From contig NC_089242.1 in NCBI RefSeq assembly GCF_000512585.2, positions 2,604,001 to 2,668,000 on the forward strand: 64,000 nt of DNA, read 5' to 3'. The DNA comes from Kwoniella bestiolae CBS 10118. Lineage: Eukaryota > Basidiomycota > Tremellomycetes > Tremellales > Cryptococcaceae. The translations under genes were made by a program, and so were the position numbers. Of the stretch, positions 57,171-64,000 are shown in pieces. The number at the start of each line of letters is the position of its first letter. The stretch's first letter is position 1. Below the pieces are notes generated by a model. It made no database searches. It worked only from the letters and a program-made list of their open reading frames with translations, and was not told the DNA's origin.

Positions 57171-58550
57171 GCAATAACTTTCTCTTTTGATGAACCGCTA
57201 TTTCTAATCTACGGTATCTCTGCCACCGAACGATTCAAAAGAGTTGACAATCTTATTACACAGCCCTACGAAGACACCTGCTCCTTCCTAGACAGCGTCG
57301 CTCCCCTCGGACTCTACGATATCACCTGGTATCAGCTCTACCACCAGGAGGAGGAACCCGCGATATCATCGATCTCCCCGACCCTCCACAAGCTATACGA
57401 TTCGCTAAATCATGCTTCAACCAACTTTCGCGATAAAGAACACTTGAAGAGAGTTTACGCTGGCTTGATCAATGTCGTATTCTTCGAGTATGAAAAGTGC
57501 AGGTCATTTGACATCACGTGAGTGGTGATCACACTTCACACTTTTCAGCATCCAGATATCTATCACAGAGACCGCATTTGAATGGAGCTGACGTGAGAGT
57601 TTTACTCCAAGTCGGATGTACAGACGATCTATCGGATGATCAATGCTTTTGATCTGTGGCCATTACTTCTTGTCCAAACAGACTTGCAAATCGGTCTCGC
57701 ACCCAAGTTACTAAGTATAAAGCAGGACGAATCATGTGAACCTGTACCCGATCGTCCAGAGATATATGCAATGGCGAGACAGATGCTTGTCAACCTAAAT
57801 AACGGTTAGTAAACTGTACACCTTTCTCCTGGTATATTCAATTCCTTCTCGCCAGCGTGCGCAAAACTTACGCATTGAATTATTATCAGATCTATTCAAT
57901 TGCTGGTTCCCATACGTGTTCATCCATCTCAACACCGGAGCCGATAGCTTCAACAAGACTCGATTGGAGAACGATACTTCCCTCCTCATCGCTTTGAAAA
58001 TTCGCGACAGACTATGCGTTCACGCTTGGCGGGCCAATCCTGTCAATTTCAGGTTCCGTTCGAACGAGATGAGCTACGTCTATGGGATACGGGTGATGGC
58101 AAGTTGGGTGGAAGTGGTAATGGCTTTCACCTCATACGGGAATGTAGTAAGTATACAGTCCGATATACCATTGAAGTTTAGCTTAGTTGATTCTCCTGAT
58201 CGTAGACAATCGTGCCAATCTTCGCTTTGCCCATTACCGACCCCGACAGATACCTACAATTCATCAGTATCCTTTTCAAGATGAAAGACAACGGTCCGAT
58301 TAGGAAATCAATAATTGAGAATTGGTTGTGGTGTCTGGAACGAAGGATACCGATAAGCCTTATCGAGCGAATTATCAAATTTAAACCCTCGACTGCTCCC
58401 ACTTTTCAACCTTTAGTGGACTCGGCAAGAACGAAATCGCTTACGCAAGCTCGATTAGAGTCAGCTCAACGAATCGATGGAAATGAGCGGTTAGATAGTT
58501 GGTTACAAGAGGTTTATAAGGCTAGACATCCTTACGCCTTGTCTCCGTGA
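57171..58550 (+). CDS. Unrecognised protein, five exons, 5' end not found
   Basis: Exons about 57171-57517, 57571-57592 (22 bases), 57612-57804, 57890-58146 and 58206-58550 join in phase to about 387 residues. Segments include LYDITWYQLYHQEEE, the bridge FDITPHLNGADSDVQTIYRM across the 22-base exon, FNCWFPYVFIHLNTGADSFN, RLCVHAWRANPVNFRFRS and SIIENWLWCLERRIPISLIE. It is rich in Trp, Tyr and Leu and probably a folded, mostly helical soluble protein. There is no signal peptide, no membrane segment and no motif I can assign. The N-terminus is unresolved (see the preceding small frame). Splice sites are gtgagt, gtgaga, gttagt and gtaagt with AG acceptors, and the frame closes, so the block is very likely real coding sequence. 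Confidence 0.65.
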
Positions 58551-58839
58551 TCTGCGATTGAAGCGTGAAAGACCACGTTAGCTGTATATTGTCGTTTCTT
58601 AGTTATTTATGCTTGAATCATATAAGTTGTATGTCAGTTGAATATGTTTTAGTGGTCCTTTGTGTTCAACATAGATATTGTACTTCATCTCGAACCATGG
58701 TCATACCATCAAAATCAGTTGTACTTGTCTCCATCAATCGCATAATGTATCGATGGTTCTTGTTCTTCCGTTAATAGATCGATTTGGGCAATGTCCATTG
58801 ACCGTAGAGCATGCTAATTATCAAGGACAATATATCAGT

Positions 58840-60662
58840 TCAACCGTTTCCCAGAACATGACCAAAAAGTGTCTTTCGAACTATATGTGTTGATGAACCA
58901 AGAAAGAAAAGCATCACCCACTCGAAACAAGCCATGATAGTCCATTTCCTATTCTCCGCCTCAGGGAACACCAAACTCCTAGGTCCATAGAAAACTTCAT
59001 CGTCCACCTCCTCCTGCTTCCTAGGAAGACAATGCAAGAACTTCCAATCTTCCTTCGCTCCCGCGTCGGTGACCATCTTGTTGGTTATTTGATATCCCTC
59101 GAATGCCTTTAATCGTTCGACCTTCTCTTGTTCTTGGCCCATTGAGATCCAGGTGTCGGTAACTACTACGTCGGCGTTGACGAGGGCTTCGGAGGGGGTG
59201 TTGGTTAACTTGATGAGGGGTTCGGTACCTGCTTCGGTGCTGTAGAGTCGAGGTATATGATATCAGCAAGGGTTTGATGGGTTGGACAGAAAAGAGGATA
59301 CGTGATTTCATGAAAGGAGATGAGCATTTGAGAGGCGAGGAGACGAGGAGAGAAAGGAGACGAGGGGAGGTGGAGGAGGGATGAGGGATGAGGGATGAGG
59401 CGAGAGGAGACAGCATAAGGTCAAGGGAGACAAGACCGGGGCGGAGAAAGGTGGAGGGGTCGGAGCGGAGAGGAGCGGAGAGGAGTAGAAACAGTAGATG
59501 GGGGTGAGGAAGGGCAGAGAGGAGAAGAGAGGAGAAGAGAGGAGGAGAGGAGAAGAGAGGAGAAGAGAGGAGAAGAGAAGAGAGGGACCGGGTAGTGAGG
59601 AAAAATCATAGAACAAGTCAAGACAAGGGAAGAGACAAACAAGAGGACAGATAAGTAGGTAGATTAAAGGTGATACGCAGTGAGAAAAAGAATGCCATGC
59701 AGCGTCACATCGTGGAATCGACTTGATGTCTCAAATTAACCGATTGGATCAAAAAAAAAAACACTCACATTCGCTTCCATACCCTCTCATCGACCTTATC
59801 ATACCCCTTTGGAGCAGCCAGACTGAACTCCATTCCCAACCTAGGTAATGTGACCAACAACTCGTTCGAAATGTTATTACTATCTCCCACCCAAGCTACT
59901 TTCTTCCCCTTAAGAGTCTTGAGAGGATCGACGGATGACTGGAAGTACTTCAAAATGGAGGTATGGGTCCCTTCGCCCTCTGCTGCTTTCTCGGGTGGGG
60001 TTGGTGCAGGAGCGTAATGTTCGTGTAAGGCCATGATGTCAGCGAGGATCTGGGTAGGGTGGTAGAGATCGGAGAGGGCGTTGATGATAGGGACGGGTGA
60101 GTATTTAGCGAGGGTCTAGGTTGTTGTGCGAGATGACAGCATTAGCATTTGCTTTTGTCGTTGCTACGCATTTGGGTGGTAGATAGTCCTGACATGGTAG
60201 ATTAGACAACGGACCCACCTCAACCTCATGATGTCCTCCTACTCTCGCCATAATCCCATCCACCATACTACCCACAACCCTAGCAGTATCCTCAAGCGTC
60301 TCATTCACCCCCAATTGGATATCATCTTTACCCAGGAACATAGGGTGTCCTCCCAATGCCTGAACAGAGGTTTCCGATGCGACTCGAGTCCGAGTCGATC
60401 GTTTGCTGAAGATCATAGCGACTGTTCGTTTATCCAGACTCGGGATCAGAGCCTTGGGTGATCTGTATTTACTAACGTATTTCATGGCGAGGGCATTTTG
60501 GATGAGTGTCTTGATCTGAGCAGGGGAAAGGTCAGCGAGAGTGAGGAGATGAGGTGGAGGAGTGGTATTTCGAGCGAGGGTGTTATCGGGTGTGGAGAAT
60601 TTTCGGGGGGGTCGGGGAGCTCGTCGAGCTGCGTTGGACGCTGGTCGAGCCAAGGATGACAT
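58840..60662 (-). CDS. ARG3: Ornithine carbamoyltransferase, mitochondrial
   Basis: Makes citrulline from ornithine and carbamoyl phosphate in arginine synthesis. Exons 60219-60662, 59769-60115 and 58840-59239 give about 396 residues. The N-terminus (MSSLARPASNAARRAPRPPR) is a basic matrix-targeting sequence. Motifs: LADLSPAQIKTLI, MIFSKRSTRTRVASE (S-T-R-T-R carbamoyl phosphate site), GGHPMFLGKDDIQLG, PVPIINALSDLYHPTQILAD (H-P-x-Q), KKVAWVGDSNNISNELL, VVVTDTWISMGQE (ornithine site) and WKFLHCLPRKQEEVDDEVFY (HCLPR). All catalytic residues are present. After WTIMACFE a GTGGGT donor may remove an intron; reading on gives a tail of about 25 residues unlike the family, so the C-terminus is uncertain. 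The intron between exons 2 and 3 is long for this genome (about 529 bases) and holds a purine-rich repeat. Confidence 0.92.
59330..59590. repeat. Polypurine GGAGAAGAGA-type repeat inside the ARG3 intron
   Basis: The plus strand is almost purely A/G from about 59330 to 59590. Imperfect units of GGAGAAGAGA are clearest at 59520-59585. On the coding (minus) strand it is a long pyrimidine tract. It lies wholly inside the intron 59240-59768. An 11-A run at about 59751-59761 sits near the donor of the same intron. Confidence 0.85.
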
Positions 60663-61298
60663 GGTGTACAATGTTTGTATTCAGTGATGGCTTTGAATGG
60701 TAGAAGGATATGTCCTTTCCTGCTTGAGTGGGAAAGATCAAGCCAGACGAGGAAAACCAGAGAAGTAAAGATACAGAAAGTGTTATCTACTCGAAAGACT
60801 TGAGTTATCTCTTGACGCGGTTGTGAGGTTTTAGCGAATTTATGAGTCAAACCTCTGACCAGGCACTACCACTGAAATGTGTGGCACATCAATAGGTCGC
60901 CACATCCCCATACTTCGTTCGGCCTGTCCCTCCCCTGCAAGTCTCGTTTGTTATAGCCAGCTGAGTCAACAGAGATGAGAAACAGATGACAGAAATTTTA
61001 CAACACCAACGCATCCAACTCTCCAAGTCAACCACCAGACTTTTGGGATGTAGGCTCGAGGTAATGATTCCGACACACCTCTTTTACCATTCTTAGGGTG
61101 AATTTGCGTTTATGTACCATAGGATCAAGCTCTCGTAGGCTGTCTGGGATGCACATACCGCTTATCTACTGGGAGATGTCAAAGGAAGATAGGAAGATGG
61201 GGTCAAAGGGGTGATTTGTCATCAAAGCTTTCTTATTCTCGCTATATACCATGTCAAAGTTTGGTCGGCGAGAAACATAAAAAATCGTCAAAAAACGG
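60663..61298. other. Intergenic region
   Basis: About 640 bases between the ARG3 start and the tRNA gene. Nothing else recognised. Confidence 0.5.
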
Positions 61299-61384
61299 TC
61301 TCCTTTAGCTCAGTGGTTAGAGTTTTGTGCTTATGAGGTTGCCTGTTTTCACAAATGTCGGCAGTTCAAACCTGTCAAGGAGAA
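61299..61384 (+). tRNA. tRNA-Ile (anticodon UAU) with 13-base intron
   Basis: The cloverleaf can be folded by hand. Acceptor stem TCTCCTT pairs with AAGGAGA; D-arm GCTC with GAGT (one G-U). The anticodon stem TTGTG pairs with CACAA. The loop reads C-T-TAT-G, then a 13-base intron (AGGTTGCCTGTTT) and a closing T. The T-arm GGCAG/CTGTC closes the loop TTCAAAC. Internal promoter boxes are present (A box within TAGCTCAGTGGTTAGAG, B box GTTCAAACC). The discriminator base is A. A run of six T directly downstream (about 61387-61392) is a Pol III terminator. The intron sits at the canonical position, one base 3' of the anticodon. The minor isoleucine tRNA reading AUA is expected to need anticodon modification and splicing. 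Confidence 0.92.
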
Positions 61385-61392
61385 GCCTTTTT
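61385..61392 (+). terminator. Pol III T-run terminator of tRNA-Ile
   Basis: T6 run a few bases after the discriminator base. Confidence 0.8.
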
Positions 61393-62230
61393 TGTGCTCC
61401 TTCCGCCACTTTCCCCTTTCCCTCTCCCTCATCCGCACATTCAGGCTCTGCTAATCAGGTCGTATCGCAGAAAAGCTTCCTGCATCGCTTGGGTCTGTCG
61501 CCTTGATCTTCGCAAGAGCATTAGACTGAATGGACATTTTGGATCGCTACGCTTGTACTTGGTCGAATGTATGCCACAACAGGCTTTGATCTTTTTGTGT
61601 TCCTCACCCAGTTGACTGGATTCGCCGAAATCTACCTTTTCTGAATTGCTCTGCAAGCCGAAAGGGAAAGCAGGGGATTGATTGAAGATACTTGAGCTGC
61701 TGAGCTTGTCCACCGTTGCCACGGGTATTGTCTATAGCGCTTCGTGAACATCCGCCTCACCCAATTATCTGAATCATTTTGCGAGGTCTTTTTGTGTCCC
61801 GTCGTGTAGAAGACAATTGTAGATAGTACGGGACTACAAATTTTGTCCACGTGCGATTTGTGTGTCGCGCCGCCCATATCAGCTGCCTGGCTTTCTTCTT
61901 GGAGCGGCAGACTGCAGCTTCCCATCACACGAGCTCAGGTAGAAGGAGGAATCGCAGCACTCTTTCTTGCTGTCTTTGTTCAGGCTTGATCTGTCGCCGC
62001 CACTTTGATTGACAAATATCCTCGATTTGATTCCGCTGCCTCAACTCACATCTCGTTGCAACTCGACAGAACTAAAGATCCGACTCTCACCTTCATGTTT
62101 CGATAAAAGCAATATTTCGATAAACCTCTACAAAAGATTCTACCAAAACGTCTATAAACAGTACAAACGTCCACTTTCAGTAGGCGCAATCAACAACACG
62201 TTATCAATCACCAAGGCCAGAACAATCATC
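61393..62230. other. Intergenic region and mitochondrial L30 leader
   Basis: About 840 bases. The reading frame of the next gene extends upstream to 62009, but the added residues look like leader translation. No further gene found. Confidence 0.5.
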
Positions 62231-62599
62231 ATGCTCCGTACACAAATACTCAAACAACTATCAACCCTTGCATCCTCCTCCACCGCTTCATCTACCTCAT
62301 CATCCGTCCCCACACATCACCTCATAACACTCATACGATCTCCTATAGGCCTACCAACCTCATCCAGAAAGACATTAGAAGCATTAGGATTACATAGATT
62401 ACGCGAATCGGCGTTACACCCCTACGGCGAAACAACAGCGGGTAGGATATTGAGAGTCAAGGAATTGGTGCATGTTGCGAATGTTACGGAAGCAGAAGGT
62501 AGAATATTGCAGAAGAGGAGGAGGTCGGAAGGAAGTGGGCTGGAGACGAGTGGGAGAGTGTATGGGGGTGGTAAAGGTTTAGTGAATGGTCAGATATAA
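62231..62599 (+). CDS. Mitochondrial large-subunit ribosomal protein uL30m
   Basis: One coding exon, 122 residues. The Ser/Thr-rich start (MLRTQILKQLSTLASSSTAS) fits a mitochondrial targeting peptide. The core is the L30 pattern: HLITLIRSPIGLPTSSRKTL, EALGLHRLRESALHPYGETT and AGRILRVKELVHVANVTEAE. A basic tail (KRRRSEG) follows. The start chosen is the ATG at 62231; the frame is open 74 codons further upstream, but that part is unlike the family. Directly after TAA there is a gtgagt donor with a plausible acceptor near 62667, so the 3' UTR may be spliced. Equivalent to yeast Mrpl33. Confidence 0.85.
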   Translation: MLRTQILKQLSTLASSSTASSTSSSVPTHHLITLIRSPIGLPTSSRKTLEALGLHRLRESALHPYGETTAGRILRVKELVHVANVTEAEGRILQKRRRSEGSGLETSGRVYGGGKGLVNGQI

Positions 62600-62888
62600 G
62601 GTGAGTCCGCGTTCTGCAATACAGCCTGATTCATTGATTTAACTAACTGTCTTTGTTCCACGTAGACGATTTACAAGGGTATAGCAGGTCGTCTAGGGCT
62701 ACATCACATGCATTTCACTTAACGATCTTATTCCTTGCTATCTCCCCTCATTCAGGGGGTTGGTCCAATCCCGAATCTTTCCTTTCCATCTCTCCTTTCG
62801 TTGGTGTCGCTTCTACCGCTATCACCATCTGCCAAAAGCAATGACTAATCGAAGTCAGCTATAAATTCCTGTCAAACCGGATTATGAC

Positions 62889-63329
62889 TCACTCTGCGCG
62901 TTGGATCTCTGCAGCATCGATGCGATTAACTACAGAGCTCATATTAAGTGAATCACGCACTTCCCTCCACGACTTTGGATATTCACCGTTCACGCCAGAC
63001 ACATCACTTTGCCGGACCCCGAGCGCTTGGTGCGCCGAATTGAAGGGGTTCGCTCTCTCAAGTCCAGGAGTAGGCGATGCTGGTTTCCCCGGGTTACATT
63101 GATCGTTTCTGGTATCGGGTGAAGTGGCGAGCGGATTTTCTCTTTCTCTCGTATCTAGGGGTGTCTGAAGTGGTGTACCAGCTGGAGAAGCATTCAAACT
63201 TTGATGATCGTCTCCGCCAGAGACGATACTTGAGGAAGAGTCATTCGCAGCTCTATCGTATTTAGATGGAGATGGGTCTCCCCATGACGAAGTGCCCGAC
63301 CGTCCTGTCGAAGATGTTTCGCTTGACAT
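62889..63329 (-). CDS. Unrecognised Ser/Pro/Asn-rich protein
   Basis: From an ATG at 63329 the frame encodes about 146 residues of low-complexity, hydrophilic sequence (GTSSWGDPSPSKYDRAANDS; SPAGTPLQTPLDTRERENP). It ends in a more ordered block, YPKSWREVRDSLNMSSVVNR. The stop at 62889 overlaps a gtgagt donor. If spliced to an acceptor at about 62855 the protein would gain about 34 residues and end near 62748. No family recognised. The composition suggests an intrinsically disordered protein, perhaps with proline-directed phosphorylation sites (SP/TP). Confidence 0.45.
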   Translation of the reverse strand: MSSETSSTGRSGTSSWGDPSPSKYDRAANDSSSSIVSGGDDHQSLNASPAGTPLQTPLDTRERENPLATSPDTRNDQCNPGKPASPTPGLERANPFNSAHQALGVRQSDVSGVNGEYPKSWREVRDSLNMSSVVNRIDAAEIQRAE

Positions 63330-64000
63330 AGCTGAATGCGTTAATTTTGCTGATTTTTTCTGACTTGTCCGAAAACTGATTGTTGTCACGTAGTCGATTC
63401 GCACCATCAAGCATTGGAAGATGACTTCGGACAACTGATGGTGATTGGCTTTGTATGCGTGTTGCCACTCGTTACTGTTCGAGTCGATGACGATAACGTC
63501 CAGAATAATCTGCCGTTGCAATCTTCGAAGAAGAATGCGTCATCGATATCAAAGGATGGATGTCATGGAACGTGACGGCACACTCATGTATCAGTTATAG
63601 TGCGGGTATACTTTTTGTCGCGCATGCCTCCCTGTGACATGCCTGGATGGTAGAACTGAAAGATCTTACGACAAGGTCGCTATTCCAAAGCCAGACTCCC
63701 CCAGAGAACTTTGCATACACAATATAAGAAGCCAAGAGGTATGGACCATACCAATCACGCAGAGTCTTCGTTGCGACTACCCTTGATCACTGAGTGGGAC
63801 TCGACTGACGACTCGTTCTGGCAGTCTTGAAAGCTCGTTCTTGTAGATATTCCAATTCTCCGTTCTTCCGCCCGTTTTCCCATTGCATTAGAGCGAAATA
63901 TGTACGTCTAGCTAAATCGCTAGACCGTGCATGTCTAGGTGTCAGTGCTGGCACTTTTGCCGAACATTGATCTTAAGTGAGAAACGGGTGATACTGCGTC
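63330..64000. other. Window-end region, no gene recognised
   Basis: About 670 bases upstream of the minus-strand unknown gene. It probably holds its promoter and possibly the flank of a gene outside the window. Confidence 0.4.

Noticed and set aside
59308..59642. Ser/Leu/Pro-only frames on the minus strand
   Set aside because: They are translations of the purine/pyrimidine repeat inside the ARG3 intron.
1..64000. CRISPR arrays, insertion sequences, LTRs or viral genes
   Set aside because: No regularly spaced repeats, transposase or integrase motifs, or terminal repeats were seen; the content is ordinary fungal chromosome.

Overview
The window is gene-dense fungal nuclear DNA with many short GT-AG introns, often 4 to 12 per gene. 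The gene set points to a basidiomycete yeast of the Tremellales (Cryptococcus/Kwoniella type): a trifunctional folate enzyme with two FolB-like units, a class II DAHP synthase, a membrane-anchored class 2 dihydroorotate dehydrogenase, a secreted CPL1-like cysteine-rich protein and a PUF4-type Pumilio protein. This placement is inferred from protein similarity by eye; no search was run. Exon boundaries come from splice consensus plus reading-frame closure. In almost every gene the exon lengths sum to a multiple of three. A few coordinates may be off by one base.

Layout. 1-1015: 3' part of a Sec4/Rab8 GTPase. 1995-3448: bZIP factor. 3950-5206: dephospho-CoA kinase. 5580-8090: FOL1. 8602-11141: dihydroxyacetone kinase. 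11435-13095 (-): HAD phosphatase. 13819-14556 (-): CPL1-like secreted protein. 16498-19073: class II DAHP synthase. 19312-20429 (-) and 20779-22812 (+): ADE8 and dihydroorotate dehydrogenase, divergent. 23426-24043: thioredoxin. 24364-26818 (-): inositol polyphosphate multikinase-like. 28006-29686 (-): secreted glycerophosphodiesterase. 30436-33358 (-): PRMT5. 34069-35820 (-): ERG4. 36237-37451: NEPRO/Rmp1-like nuclear protein. 37966-40636, then 47072-49451, 50110-52420 and 52845-54976 (-): four paralogous SET-like proteins. Between them lie RPS29 (41335-42170) and PUF4 (43162-46423). 56788-58550: unrecognised gene(s). 58840-60662 (-): ornithine carbamoyltransferase. 61299-61384: intron-containing tRNA-Ile(UAU). 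62231-62599: mitochondrial uL30. 62889-63329 (-): unknown protein.

Most genes are core metabolism (CoA, folate, glycerol, aromatic amino acids, purine, pyrimidine, arginine, ergosterol), and I see no operon-like logic. Two things stand out. First, a lineage-type family of four divergent SET-like proteins shares an N-terminal HQ[LI]CA[FH]E motif, a fixed exon pattern (56/57/13-nt exons) and a C-x-C post-SET-like pair, while the NHSC motif has diverged in three of the four copies. Second, the window is rich in micro-exons: a candidate 1-nt exon followed by 10- and 13-nt exons in the HAD phosphatase, an 8-nt exon in DAHP synthase, a 6-nt exon plus a start codon split by an intron in RPS29, and a conserved 13-nt exon in every SET-like paralogue. 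I saw no CRISPR array, transposon or viral gene.
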